A stretch of DNA of 64,000 bases. Origin: Rhodospirillaceae bacterium. Its GTDB lineage: Bacteria; Pseudomonadota; Alphaproteobacteria; Dongiales; Dongiaceae. The position numbers and the translations under genes are program-made. Every line of letters begins with the position of its first letter. Positions within the stretch are counted from its first letter, which is position 1. The notes beneath the pieces are model-generated. The model had not been told where the DNA came from, did no database searches, and saw only the letters and a list, made by a program, of their open reading frames with translations. Of the stretch, positions 9,885-20,372 are shown piece by piece. The DNA is taken from NCBI GenBank assembly GCA_016712715.1, contig JADJQM010000003.1:930001-994000 (forward strand). The letters are read 5' to 3'.

Positions 9885-10123
9885 GCGGAAGCAGGCATTT
9901 CACCCGACTATGCACATGCTTGCTGGCGACATGTGCGATCTCGTGAAGACACTACTCATACCGATTGACTGAGGCACGTGTTTCCGGCCCGGCAAGCTGA
10001 GCAGATAGCAGTGCACGTCGAGATGATAGTTTGCTTGCCCATGATATCGGCGATACCTTGGCGACGATTGTCGACACATCATCGACCCACAACAAAGACC
10101 GAGACGCGGTCAAGAAGGCTCCA

Positions 10124-10723
10124 ATGTCAACCAGGCTAACGACACTTATGATCGCGGTGATTTCCTTCATGGCAGCCGGCATTCTCTCCAGCTGGGCTGA
10201 CGAAGAGGCCTATCACATCAACGGGGGAGATCTCCTTCACATTTCTGTCTATGGCGAACAGAATTTGAATGAGGATGTGACCGTGCAGCCGGATGGCTGG
10301 ATTTCCTTTCCCCTGGTCGGCAACATGAAGGCTCTCGGCCTTACCATGCAGGAGCTTCAAACGAGGGTCGCAGACAGCCTCCGCAAGAGTCAGTATTTTC
10401 CGAACCTGACCGACAGCGAAGTTACCGTCTCCATGCGCAAAGCCAGTGGCAATTCGATCTCGGTGGTGGGCCAGGTTAAACAGCCCGGCACATTTGCCTT
10501 CGATACCCGACTGGACGTCATGCAGGCCCTCAGCATGGCTGGTGGATTGACGCCTTTCGCCGACAAGGACGAAATCAAAATTCTCAGGCGCGATACCACG
10601 GGCAAGCAGACGGCTATACTGTTTGACTATTCCGTTATTGAGGACGGCGAGAAACTCGACAGCAATATACTGCTGCAAAGTGGAGACGTCGTCGTGGTTC
10701 CGCAGGGCGGGTTCGGTTTCTAG
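10124..10723 (+). CDS. polysaccharide export protein (OPX/Wza-like, short form)
   Basis: Periplasmic outer-membrane polysaccharide export protein (199 residues). After a signal peptide (MSTRLTTLMIAVISFMAAG) it has the Poly_export domain (YHINGGDLLHISVYGEQNL, VQPDGWISFPLVG) and one SLBB domain (SVVGQVKQPGTFAFD, MQALSMAGGL), ending in SGDVVVVPQGGFGF. The start at 10124 is chosen because AAGAAGG lies upstream and the signal peptide begins there; an in-frame extension to 10031 is unlikely. There is no lipobox and no C-terminal amphipathic helix of the Wza kind, so it probably cannot form the outer-membrane pore by itself. It ends in TAGTG, which overlaps the start of the barrel gene. Confidence 0.9.
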   Translation: MSTRLTTLMIAVISFMAAGILSSWADEEAYHINGGDLLHISVYGEQNLNEDVTVQPDGWISFPLVGNMKALGLTMQELQTRVADSLRKSQYFPNLTDSEVTVSMRKASGNSISVVGQVKQPGTFAFDTRLDVMQALSMAGGLTPFADKDEIKILRRDTTGKQTAILFDYSVIEDGEKLDSNILLQSGDVVVVPQGGFGF

Positions 10724-11946
10724 TGGAACGGCCGCCCGGATATGTTGCGCTACCCAAACCTGGCGTCATTCTTGGAGTAGTTGCCGGGCTGACATCGCTC
10801 TGTTTCTGCAGCGCCAGTGAGGCCCAGGAATGGAAACTGGACACGGGTCTGACGCAGCAGGTTCTTTACGGCGACAATCTGTTGTTGGGGCGGGAGAGCG
10901 AGATCAGTGACTTCGCTTCTGTCACCACGCCGGCCTTGCGGCTGCAACGGACGTCCCCGACATTCGATTTTAGTCTCGATGGACAGTTTGAGTTTTCCGA
11001 GTACCTGGATCACACGGATTTCAACTCGCAAGACCAGTCGTTGCGCCTGAAGACAAGCAAGGCCCTTACCGACCGTAGCTCCCTCGGCGTCAGTGGCAGC
11101 TTCATCCGCGACACCAACCTGACCTCCGATATGGATGAGACCGGAAAATTCGTCGATGAGCCGGTCCATTATACTTCGTGGGATGTTCACCCTAGCTGGA
11201 CCTATCTTCTTTCCCCCGTCGATCAGGTCGTGCTGGGTGGGCTTTATCGATCGGTAACCTATGATGGGTCGGAAAAGACCGACTATAGATACTTCGGGTC
11301 GACCGTCGATTACGGCCACAAGCTCAGTGAAGTCGACCGGCTTACCGCCAATTTCAGCTATTTTCACTTCGATCCCGACAGCACGAATGACCAGGCCTCC
11401 GACACACTGAGTGCGTTGGCGGGATACGCCTACGCCCCGTCGGAACGGCTGGCGGTCAGTGGCTCGGTTGGCCTCGGCTACAGCCTGGAAGACCAGGGCG
11501 CCACCGACACGAACAATGATGGGGGCCTTGGATACCGGCTGAAGTTCAATGCCAAGTATCAACTCGCCGATCAAACCGCGCTGAAGATGTCGCTTTCACA
11601 TGACGCCGAGCCTTCCAGCGACGGCGAACAAGTGACGCGCAACCGCGCCACATTCGGTCTCAATCATCAGTTAACGCCCTATACAGCGTTCGCACTCGAT
11701 GTCGACTATGTAGACAATTATGACTATGCCGGCTTGGAGAGCGATACCCGATCCGACAACAGTGAGTCGCGCTACGCTTCTGTTCGGCCGTCCCCGTCCT
11801 GGCTCCTGACAGAAGAGTTGAGCCTCATCGCCGAATACCGCTATCGCTACAAGCTATACGAAGACGGCGGTGATGCGGCCACGTCCAATACCGTGTTCCT
11901 GTCCGTCAAATACGCGCTACCAACCTGGGGCTGGGACGGATTTTGA
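10723..11946 (+). CDS. outer-membrane beta-barrel protein of the EPS/exosortase locus
   Basis: A 407-residue predicted beta-barrel. A hydrophobic signal segment (GVILGVVAGLTSLCFCSAS) is followed by alternating strands with many aromatic ends (LDTGLTQQVLYGDNLLL, FDFSLDGQFEFSEYLD, AEYRYRYKLYE), finishing VFLSVKYALPTWGWDGF. The composition resembles the PEP-CTERM-associated outer-membrane proteins found in exosortase loci. The GTG start overlaps the stop of the OPX gene (TAGTG), implying translational coupling. The best reading is that it provides the outer-membrane pore for the short OPX protein. The barrel prediction is by pattern only. Confidence 0.75.
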   Translation: MERPPGYVALPKPGVILGVVAGLTSLCFCSASEAQEWKLDTGLTQQVLYGDNLLLGRESEISDFASVTTPALRLQRTSPTFDFSLDGQFEFSEYLDHTDFNSQDQSLRLKTSKALTDRSSLGVSGSFIRDTNLTSDMDETGKFVDEPVHYTSWDVHPSWTYLLSPVDQVVLGGLYRSVTYDGSEKTDYRYFGSTVDYGHKLSEVDRLTANFSYFHFDPDSTNDQASDTLSALAGYAYAPSERLAVSGSVGLGYSLEDQGATDTNNDGGLGYRLKFNAKYQLADQTALKMSLSHDAEPSSDGEQVTRNRATFGLNHQLTPYTAFALDVDYVDNYDYAGLESDTRSDNSESRYASVRPSPSWLLTEELSLIAEYRYRYKLYEDGGDAATSNTVFLSVKYALPTWGWDGF

Positions 11947-11955
11947 CCGATCATC

Positions 11956-13853
11956 TCACTTGAAGCCACCCCAGGCCTTGACCTTGTCCGCGATGAAGAT
12001 CGAGCCACCATCGGTAAAGTGCCCGTAGTCAAAAGCCAATGGTGTGCCGGCGTCGTCGGTGGTGCGGCATGTACTATCCGCGCAGATCGCCTGATAAAGC
12101 GAGAAGTAGGGAATATTCATGCCGGCCAGCTCGCGACGAAACAGCTCATCCGTTGCTTTCTGTTCGATTCTGCGATTGCCATCGATAAGAGACATATTGT
12201 CCTTCAGAATGCTGAGCGCCAGTATCCAGGGTAGATCGTGCTTGTATTCAACCCGTGGCCCGAAAACGATAACATTCTCGCCACCTTCCGTGAGACGCGA
12301 CAAGGTCACCTTCAGGAAAGGTAGATCTTCCGGCTTCCAGCGTGCCGCCAGGACAATGGTATCGACCCGGTTGTTCGGCAGGAACGTATGGAAAATCATA
12401 TCCATAAGCTCCCGGCAACGCTTTTCACCTGCCTGCTCTAATACTGGCTTGCATCCTGACGAGGTGGCCTGAAGAAAGTTGATATCCGGATTGACCACTT
12501 TCAACCCGGAAACCAGATCCTTGGCCTGACTGTCCCCGATGACAATAAAGTCTTGCTGCGACGGTGACAGTCGGAGGCAATCCTTCGTGTCGAACAGCGC
12601 AACGTCATCGTTGCGGGTTGAGAGGAAACAGGTTTGAAGGTGCCCACCCGATTTGTGCCTTGATTGACCACCTCAAGAATGCGCTTTGCGTCCGGCGGCA
12701 GGCTCCATACCCGCTCGCTGATTGCTGTCATCATCACGGCTGCAAGGACCAACGCTCCCATGATTCCGCCAGAGGTTAGCAGGACCGAGGCATTGCCGGC
12801 CTTCGAGGATGTGCCCCTGCGAAACGGACGCTCGACAAAGTACCACGACGCAGCAGCCGCCAGGAAGCTGAGCGACAGGGCCGCCAGCTTGAACGATCTC
12901 GCATCCGTATCCCACATGTACCAGAATCCGGCGAACTTCATGATGACGTTGATGGGCCAGTGCCAGAGGTAGAGCGAATAGGAGATCAGGCCGATAAAGC
13001 GCATGGGCGGGATCGCGAGCAAGCGCGTCGAGACCGGTATTGCATGCGTACCGCCATGGATGATCAGCGCGGCACCAATGCATGGCAACAAAGCAGCCGG
13101 CCCGGGAAACAGTACGTGCTCCGAGTAGAACAGGACACTGACGGCGATAAGAGTCAATCCTGACGCGACAATTGTTTCCGCCAGCTTGACGTTGCGAACT
13201 GCCGGGAAGACGCCGATTGCTAACAGAGCGCCGATCAGCAACTCCCAGGCCCGGGCCTGCAGCAGGTAGAACGCGCCCGATGGGTCCGTCCATAATAGCC
13301 AAGTCGACACGGCGAAGGATGCTACCGTGATACCGACAAGCCAGTTTTTCCGCGCCTTGTCGGAGAATCGCGAGATGAGCATAAGCAACAATGGAAAGAA
13401 AATGTAGAACTGCTCTTCCACCGCCAGCGACCATGTATGCAGAAGCGGCTGCGTTTCGGCACCTGGCGCGAAATAGTCCGCTGTCAGATAGAAGTGGATG
13501 TTCGAGAAGAAGAAAGTCGACGCAATCAGACTGTCTTTGAATTGATCCGTCACATTTGGCAGGCAGAATATCAGAACGAAGGCGGCGCAGACGGCGAACA
13601 TGAAGAACAGGGCCGGGAAAATCCGGCGTGCTCGACGAACATAGAATTCGACAATGGAGTAGCGGCCTTCCGCAATACTGCCGTAGATCAGCCCGGTGAT
13701 CAGATAGCCGGATATGACGAAGAAGATGTCGACGCCGACAAACCCGCCTGCAAAGATCCGGCGATCGAATGCCGCCGCATCAAGATGATAGATCACAACA
13801 GCGAGGACGGCGATCGCGCGCAGGCCATCAATATCAGCCCGGTATTTCGTCAT
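11956..13853 (-). pseudogene. acyltransferase 3 / SGNH fusion (OatA-like), frameshifted
   Basis: A two-domain O-acetyltransferase for the polysaccharide. The start is the ATG at 13853 (MTKYRADIDGLRAIAVLAV, YHLDAAAF, GFVGVDIFFVISGYLI, LLHTWSLAVEEQFYIFFPL), which is the acyltransferase 3 membrane domain. The frame breaks near 12640. One base earlier in phase, the downstream sequence gives CFLSTRNDD, then DFIVIGDSQAKDL (SGNH block I, Ser in GDSQ) and ends with FDYGHFTDGGS (catalytic His block) at 11956. Restoring one G in GTGGGC gives an unbroken protein of about 632 residues, the usual length for this fusion. The transcript is convergent with the barrel gene. Confidence 0.8.
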
Positions 13854-13913
13854 CTTCCATGCTCCCGGTGGCCGCGACCCTCGGACTTCGACCACCAGAC
13901 CACACGTAGCCGG

Positions 13914-15086
13914 TCAACAGTTACCAGCATGCATCCGCTCCGCATGTATGATTTCCCAATAGGCCTCTCTGGCTCGTCCAACACTGAACTGGGCCGCTCG
14001 CCGGGTGGCTTTGTGCCCATATGCCTGGCGTCGCTCCGGATCGGCCATGGCCTGCATGGCCGATGCCATGTCGGCCACATGATCGCACGTAACGAGGATC
14101 CCATGCTCGGCGAGAACCACGCCTGGCGCGACGGCTTCCCGCGGCATGTCGGCCAGGATTTCGGCCGGGCCCGAACGGCAATTGGTAGATACAACGGGCA
14201 CACCCAGGGACATCGCTTCAAGCAGGCTGTTCGGAAAGCCCTCGGCATTCGACGGCAGGATGAACGATTGTGCCCGCCGCAGCATGGCAAAGGGGTTGCG
14301 CGAAAATCCCGGCAGGTGAACTCGGTCCGTCAGTCCCAGTTCGGCGATCCGCTTGATCAATGACGAGCGTTCCGGTCCTTCGCCCAGAATGAGGAGGTCG
14401 GCTTCCGGATTCGCACGGCCATAGGCTTCAATCAGCATACCGAAATTCTTGTTGGCGACGAGCCTTCCCATTGCCATGACATAGGGTCTTGTGACGGGGG
14501 GAGGATCACCCATTTTGCTTTGCCGCTCGATCTCGTCGAGGTCGATCGGATTGGCAATAACAACGACCTTCTCTCTGGCAAGGCCGAATGCACGGTGGAG
14601 ATCCTCGCCGACGCCAGGTGAAACAGCGATGATCCTGCCAGCCCATGGGTAGCAGCGCTTGACCAACATCCGCGCCAGTTTGCCACCCCACCCACTTCCG
14701 AGATGGCTTGTCGTATTGACCCTTTCGCTGATTACCACTGGCAACCGCAGAGCGCGCCCAGCAAGGATCGACGCCACGTTCGCACGGGTGAGAAAGCTCA
14801 CGATGGCCTGCGGTCGCAAACGACGGAGCAGAACAAGCAGCTGCCATGTGCTGCGCCACAGAGCATGTCGCCCGTCCAGCTGGTGCAACGTGATCCAATC
14901 CGGCACGCTATAGGCCGATGGCTCGATATCCAGCAGGACGAGATGCAGGTCTCGCGTTGCCGCTTCTGACGATGACGCCTTCAGCAGAGTGCTCATGACC
15001 CGCTCTGCTCCACCACCCGCCAGCGAATTGATGACAAAGACGATGCTTGTCCGGCTTTCCGGAAAATCGGGGCGCGCCTTCACCAT
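13914..15086 (-). CDS. glycosyltransferase family 4
   Basis: Retaining GT-B glycosyltransferase (390 residues) for repeat-unit assembly. Seen: the N-terminal NSLAGGGAERVMSTLL donor/acceptor loop, AVSPGVGEDLHRAFG, AMGRLVANKNFGMLIEA, LILGEGPERSSLIK, and the GT4 signature FILPSNAEGFPNSLLEAMSLG with the E-x7-E pattern. Its ATG at 15086 begins one base after the stop of the pyruvyl transferase gene, so both belong to one transcript. The sugar specificity cannot be read from sequence. Confidence 0.9.
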   Translation of the reverse strand: MVKARPDFPESRTSIVFVINSLAGGGAERVMSTLLKASSSEAATRDLHLVLLDIEPSAYSVPDWITLHQLDGRHALWRSTWQLLVLLRRLRPQAIVSFLTRANVASILAGRALRLPVVISERVNTTSHLGSGWGGKLARMLVKRCYPWAGRIIAVSPGVGEDLHRAFGLAREKVVVIANPIDLDEIERQSKMGDPPPVTRPYVMAMGRLVANKNFGMLIEAYGRANPEADLLILGEGPERSSLIKRIAELGLTDRVHLPGFSRNPFAMLRRAQSFILPSNAEGFPNSLLEAMSLGVPVVSTNCRSGPAEILADMPREAVAPGVVLAEHGILVTCDHVADMASAMQAMADPERRQAYGHKATRRAAQFSVGRAREAYWEIIHAERMHAGNC

Positions 15087-15087
15087 G

Positions 15088-16374
15088 TCAGGCCGCCGTC
15101 CGCGCTTGGCTGGCGGCCGACCGTAACAGGGGTCCTGCCGACAGGGCCAATTGACGTTCCTTCCCGACTGCGACGAAGAGCTGCTTTCGGCTGCCCGGCA
15201 AGGCGTCGATGAAGCCCTGCACCGTCGCTGGAAAATTTTCCGGGTTCACGTCTTCAATGGCCGTGACCCAATCCGCCATGCCGAGGCGCGCAAAGAGTTC
15301 CACTGTCTTGAACTCATAGGCAATCGGTAGTACGGGAACGCCCGCTGCCAAGGCCAGAATTGCCATATGCATGCGCGTGGCAATGACAGCGTCGAAACGG
15401 TCAAGTTCCCCCAGGAGATCGAGTGGATTGTGAAATTGATGGTCAACAAGAACCCGACCGTCAGCTATCCGGGGGGAAATACAGGCGGCGATTCGGGACG
15501 CAACCATCGAATCTTGACCCTGGTATTCCTCTATTCCCTGACAGGTGGAAATAAAGACGATGTCGCAGTCGTATCGTTCTATCAGGAGCTAAGCCGCCTT
15601 CGCGACGCCGGAGATATAGCGCTCCATGCCGGCCGCGGATGCGCCGTCACGAAAGAACGGCCAGTCGCGCACCGATATGGCAACCCGACGCACCGGTCCC
15701 TGCCGATTCTCTGCGGCTGCCAGCCTTCCCGCCTGGGCCAGGCCAAACACGCAGTCGGCCAGGACGTGGATTTTAGCGGGATCCACGCCCAGCGCCTCGA
15801 CACTGGATCTTGACCGCGCATCACGCAGGAGGATCAACGGCGCTCTGTCGAAATAGGCCGTCAGCATTTCTCCCATTTGCCGCTTTTCAAACGGCCCCAG
15901 TGATTGCGTGTAGAATAGTGGCCGCTTGCCATAGGCCATGGCAACGTCCAGCTCGCGCAATCTCGGCGAAATATCATAGTTGTCGACAAGATAGGTGCCG
16001 GCGACCGAGATCACCATGTCGGCATCGGCATAGTGGCGAAAGACGAGACGCATGTCCTTCGAAAGGACGAGACGGGAGATATCCATCCCGCGGCTCAGCA
16101 TTCCAAGTGCAATTGCCACGCGGAGCCGCGAGATACGTCGCCCTAAGCGTGTCAGGAGCCGCGATGCACGCCCACCTGTTGCGCGTGGCTGGATACTGAT
16201 CAGCTGGCTGATCTCCAATTCCGGGTAGTACCTCCGCGTCGTCGTCGCCATCGAATCGAGCACATTGACTACCGTGTCCTGGCCGAAGGTGTGGCGCAGC
16301 ATTTCGATCATCGCAAACACGATGGCCGCATCGCCACCATTGACCAAGGTGGTATTCGTGATGATGACTTTCAT
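15088..16374 (-). pseudogene. polysaccharide pyruvyl transferase, interrupted by an in-frame TAG
   Basis: A CsaB-like transferase that adds ketal pyruvate to sugars of the polysaccharide. It starts MKVIITNTTLVNGGDAAIV (ATG 16374) and continues through DMVISVAGTYLVDNY, PLFYTQSLGPFEK and AISVRDWPFF to VAKAA. A TAG at 15589-15591 follows, and the same frame then continues directly as LLIERYDCDIVFISTCQG, VIATRMHMAILALAAGVPVL and YEFKTVELFARLG to the stop at 15088. No phase change is needed, so a single substitution would restore about 428 residues. Without the C-terminal half the enzyme lacks conserved HMAI-AL motifs and should be inactive. Confidence 0.8.
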
Positions 16375-16411
16375 ACCGACCCGGAGCGGTTTGTGATTTT
16401 CAGATCGCAAG

Positions 16412-17923
16412 TCATATACGGGTACCGCCCTTGTTCAATGAAGCCAACGCCAATTGCGCCATTACGAGAGAGTCCTTCATCATCGCCCGCCCCGATGGCA
16501 GTGCGGCCAACGCACCGGCCGTAACAGGCAAGGCGACTACCGCGGCCACGGTCAGCAACAGGAATGGCTGGTCGTGAAAGAAAGCACTCGATTTCAGTCC
16601 GAGATAGGTCGCAGCAAGAACACTGCCCGAGCAGACCGTTGGCACAAGCAGCCTGTACTGGTCGGCGGTGGTGACCGATCCCCGCCTTCCAACCAGCCAA
16701 AGCGTCAGCGGCGTTCGGAGAATGAGCCCGCAGACCGCGTAGGATGCGGCCACACCGACAGGTCCGAAAGGCAGACCGACGATGAACGAAAGGACGGACA
16801 GGCCCGAATTGATGAGGCTGTTGCGCAGCATTTCACCGGACCTGTTCTGCGAAATCAGCAGGCAGTTCGTCGTGAAAGCCAGCGGCTGATAGATCATGGC
16901 GATACCGAGCCAGGCGACAACCGGCGCGGCGGCCATCCAGTTTGGTCCCAATGCAACGCGGACGATCGTCTCAGGCAATACCAACATCAGGCAGCTGAGC
17001 GGCATCGCTAGCATGACGATCTTTTCAGTCACACGCAGATAGACGGTACGATATGAGACGGGCTCATCGCTAAGCCGACTGAGCAGGGGAAGCATGACAC
17101 TGTTAATGGGCATGCCGATCTGCTGCATCGGCAGCATCAGCAGTTTATAGGCTTGGTCATAGAAGCCCAGGGCCAGTTCGCCCCATTGCCATCCGATCAG
17201 GATGTTGTCGGTATTGCGGGATAGATAGGTCGCCAACTGAGATCCCGTGACATGCCCGGCGACGCCGATCAGCGACCGAATTTCTGTCCCGCGCCTAAAT
17301 CGGCTCGGCCGCCAGGCGCTGGCAACCCAGCAGCCAAGTCCCAGCAGGGCTTGTTGAACAAGGCGCATGATAACGAGCGCCCAGATCCCGTACCCCAGGA
17401 AGGCCGCCGTGACTCCGGCGACTAGTGTGAACAGCGACGAGACAATTCGAATGATGGCGATCGCACCAAACCTCATGTCCCGGCGCAACAATGCGTCCTG
17501 CATCGCCCCTGTTGTCCCAATCAGAAAGCCGCTCGCCAGGACGCTGATAACGAGCGTCAGGTCCGGCTGGCTGTAGAACCACGCGATCGCCGGTGCGGCA
17601 GCGACTGTCAGTGCGGTGAGGGTCAGACCAAAGGCGACATTCATCCAGTAGAGTGCCGAGAGTTGATCCTGCGACAGCACTTTCCTCTGCAGGACAGGCG
17701 TCGTCAGGCCGAAATCCCGGAACATCATGATGAAATTGGACACGGTGGCGGCCATCGCCATGATGCCGAATAAACTCGGCGGCAAAAGGCGAGCGAGAAT
17801 GGCTATGCCGACAAAATTTGTGCCGAAGACGACGCTCTGGGAGACAAGCATCAGCATAGCGCCCCGAGCGCTGGACGCGCCAAGTCGCATTCTGGGCTGA
17901 CTGTCTTCTTTTTGCATCTTCAT
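16412..17923 (-). CDS. lipopolysaccharide/oligosaccharide flippase (Wzx/PST family)
   Basis: A MOP-superfamily flippase (503 residues, about 12-14 hydrophobic segments) expected to move the lipid-linked repeat unit across the inner membrane. The N-terminus GAMLMLVSQSVVFGTNFVGI, then RLLPPSLFGIMAMAATVSNF and FRDFGLTTPVLQRK, is the classic PST/WzxC pattern. The gene is intact and lies between a GT4 gene and the pyruvyl transferase on the same strand. A second ATG two codons inside (MQKEDSQ) is an equally good start. Confidence 0.92.
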   Translation of the reverse strand: MKMQKEDSQPRMRLGASSARGAMLMLVSQSVVFGTNFVGIAILARLLPPSLFGIMAMAATVSNFIMMFRDFGLTTPVLQRKVLSQDQLSALYWMNVAFGLTLTALTVAAAPAIAWFYSQPDLTLVISVLASGFLIGTTGAMQDALLRRDMRFGAIAIIRIVSSLFTLVAGVTAAFLGYGIWALVIMRLVQQALLGLGCWVASAWRPSRFRRGTEIRSLIGVAGHVTGSQLATYLSRNTDNILIGWQWGELALGFYDQAYKLLMLPMQQIGMPINSVMLPLLSRLSDEPVSYRTVYLRVTEKIVMLAMPLSCLMLVLPETIVRVALGPNWMAAAPVVAWLGIAMIYQPLAFTTNCLLISQNRSGEMLRNSLINSGLSVLSFIVGLPFGPVGVAASYAVCGLILRTPLTLWLVGRRGSVTTADQYRLLVPTVCSGSVLAATYLGLKSSAFFHDQPFLLLTVAAVVALPVTAGALAALPSGRAMMKDSLVMAQLALASLNKGGTRI

Positions 17924-18020
17924 CCTGGGCGTTTTCAGTACTATCCAGATGCCGCGTTCATATCGGACGCAGAATTGCGCCAGGCACGGCCGCGTGCGTC
18001 CTGGGTTGCATCACGGATAT

Positions 18021-19261
18021 TCACGTCGCCTGTGGCATCAAGGCGCGATAGAGGTCCGACAGCCGCATGCCGAGAGAACGCCGATTGAACTGCGCCACGA
18101 CTTTGCGCCTCCCCGCATGGCCATACTCCGCACGCAATTGCTGCTGATCAATCAGGCGCTCCACGGCAGCCGCCAACGCCGGCACATCCCGCTCCGGCGT
18201 CAACAGACCGCTAATCCCGTCTTCCACGAGTTCAGGAATGCCGCTATGTCGCGTGCTGATGACCGGTACACTTCGCGCCATCGCCTCCATGAGGGAAACC
18301 GGTATTCCCTCCATGTCACCGCTTTTCGACGTAATGCTTGGCAGAATGAAAATCGCCGCCTTGTCGAGCAGGGCCAAAGCGTCGCTATGTGCCAGCGAGC
18401 CATGAAAATGAACGACATCGTGAAGGTCGAGAGCGGACACTTCGGCCTCGATCTCGGATCTTAGCGGCCCGTCCCCGACAATGTTGAGCATGAATGATAG
18501 GTCCGGACGGCGCGCGCGCAGCAATGCCAACGCTCGCAGCGAATATGAATAGCCCTTCTTTTCGACAAATCGACCGATGGAGACAAGGCGAAGGACAGCC
18601 TCTTGCGGTGGCCTGAACTCCTCGTCGCTTGTCGGGCCGCATTCGACCCCATATGGTGAACCACGATGCGCCCGGGATCACATCCCAGTTCGCGGAGACT
18701 ATGTGCCCAATAGTCGCTGATCGGCAGAAACAGGTCGCCATGTGCGAACAATTCCGCGTAGTGATGCCTGCCCCGCCGGGCGATGGTTGAAGAGATATCA
18801 AAACCATGAAACGTCGTTACAATCCGTGCCCGCAGGATACCCAGGTGCCGAAGGACTGCGGCATATCGACCTTGGCGTCCAAAATGGCAGTGCAGGATGT
18901 CAATCCGTCCGGCGCGCTCGATATCGCGCAGCCGATAAGCGAGTGCCAGGATTGTCATGCGCTCGACCATGCTTCCATAGCCATGGCCTAGCACAACGCG
19001 CCAAAGAACCGGCTTGGCCAGCATTGACAGCGCGCCGAGACCGATCAGTTCGAGGAGATAGGCCCAGCGCCGTTTCGTTAAGACGTCGATGACGTCAAGA
19101 TCCATGCCGGCCATGTTCGCATAGGCGAGGTTCCTGACATTGGCACGGCGCAGAGAGATCACCGTAACGTCAACGCGATTCCTGACATGTTCCTTGATTT
19201 CATCGAGAACGAATGTCTCTGAAAGTTTGGGAAATTCGCCAACCAAATATCCGATTCTCAA
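18021..19261 (-). pseudogene. glycosyltransferase family 4, frameshifted
   Basis: A GT-B glycosyltransferase. The N-terminal half starts at 19261: MRIGYLVGEFPKLSETFVLD, DILHCHFGRQG, TTFHGFDIS, LFLPISDYWAHSLRELGCD. After RIVVHHMG the phase is lost near 18650. One base out of phase the sequence resumes VECGPTSDEEF, LVSIGRFVEKKGYSYSLRAL, IVGDGPLRSEIEA and GIPVSLMEAMARSVPV to the stop at 18021. Adding one G to the four-G run in ATGGGGTCG restores about 413 residues, the normal size. It is likely the first gene of the leftward GT-Wzx-pyruvyl transferase-GT transcript. Confidence 0.8.
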
Positions 19262-19440
19262 TAACTGATGCCTTCAAAATGGTTCCGTGACGCCGAACCA
19301 GGGTGTTGCGTCACCGCTCCTTAACGCGCCGGATAAGAAATCCGTTCCCGCAGGAACGTAACTGATTTGCCGGCGTTTCAACCGATACGGAATTGTCACG
19401 GCTGAGCCTGTAATGGTCGATCGACCACTGACCCCAGGCT

Positions 19441-20361
19441 TTGGCCAGGAACCAGAACGGTGAGATTTTGCCTGTCGAGATACCATCGCCGCCCTCTGTG
19501 AGCGTCATCATTCCGGTCTGGAACAGTCCGTCGCTCATAGAAAAGTGCCTGACCGCCGTTCTCGCCCAGTCCTACCCTCAGGACTCCTACGAAGTTCTGG
19601 TGGTCGACAATGGCTCCTCCGACAACACGGCCTAAATCGTCAGAGGTTTTCCCCGTGTCAAGCTCCTGTCCGAGCCGCGGCCGGGCTCCTATCGGGCCAG
19701 AAATGCTGGACTTGCCGCAGCGCGGGGTCAGTTCATTGCCTTTACGGACGCCGATTGCATTCCAGACGTGGAGTGGCTGGCGGCAGGAATGGCCGCAGCG
19801 CAATCGCATCACCCCATCGGCATCGTCGCTGGCCGGATCGATCTCTTCCGCGACAGCATCCTCTACAGCGCCGCCTGCGAGCAGTATGAACGAACCTATG
19901 CTTTCGATCAGGAAAAGAACGTCAAATACCACCATTGTTTCACCGCAAACTGGATCAGCCCGCGCAGCGTTCTTGCCTCCCACGGCGGATTTGATGCCAC
20001 CCTGAAATCCGGGGGAGATTTTGCTCTTTCCCAGGCTATTCATGAGAGCGGTCAACAGATCGTCTATGCACCGGACATGGTCGTGTCGCACCCGGTGCGC
20101 GCCACCCTGCACGAACTTGTCCATAAGCGACGTCGCGTCATCGGCGGCCGGTGGATGATGCGGCGTCGCCGTTGGGCCCTGCTGCAATGGCTGCTGATCT
20201 GTTCGCGGGAAGCTGCTGGCAAGGCAAAGTTCCTGCTCTTCAACGCGCGGCTGACCCCAACTGAAAAACTCAAGGTCGGCGGCGTCCTTGCGGTTCTTAC
20301 GCTGGTCACGCTCGCGGAGGTGTTTCGGATCGCCTGCGGCGGCGTTCCGCGACGCGCCTGA
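19441..20361 (+). pseudogene. glycosyltransferase family 2, interrupted by an in-frame TAA
   Basis: A GT-A glycosyltransferase. Seen: SVSVIIPVWNSPSLIEKCL, SYEVLVVDNGSSDNTA, then TAA at 19633-19635, and the same frame continues IVRGFPRVKLLSEPRPG, YRARNAGLAAARGQ, FTDADCIPD (the DxD-type metal site) and SGGDFALSQAIHESG to 20361. One substitution would restore about 306 residues. The start is uncertain: TTG at 19441 or 19468; no ATG is available close by. It lies 12 bases upstream of the next GT2 gene. Confidence 0.7.
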
Positions 20362-20372
20362 GAGAGGGATGA

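Noticed and set aside
15589..15591. TAG read as an amino acid (stop recoding)
   Set aside because: TAG ends other intact genes in the window (for example at 10721-10723, 58966-58968 and 56963-56965), and one of the three internal stops is TAA, so recoding is not needed.
19311..19538. A 75-codon minus-strand frame overlapping the start of the GT2 gene
   Set aside because: The sequence is coding-like in part (SPFWFLAKAWGQWSIDHYRL), but it has no start signal and no recognised family, and it overlaps the GT2 domain. It may be a remnant; too weak to list.
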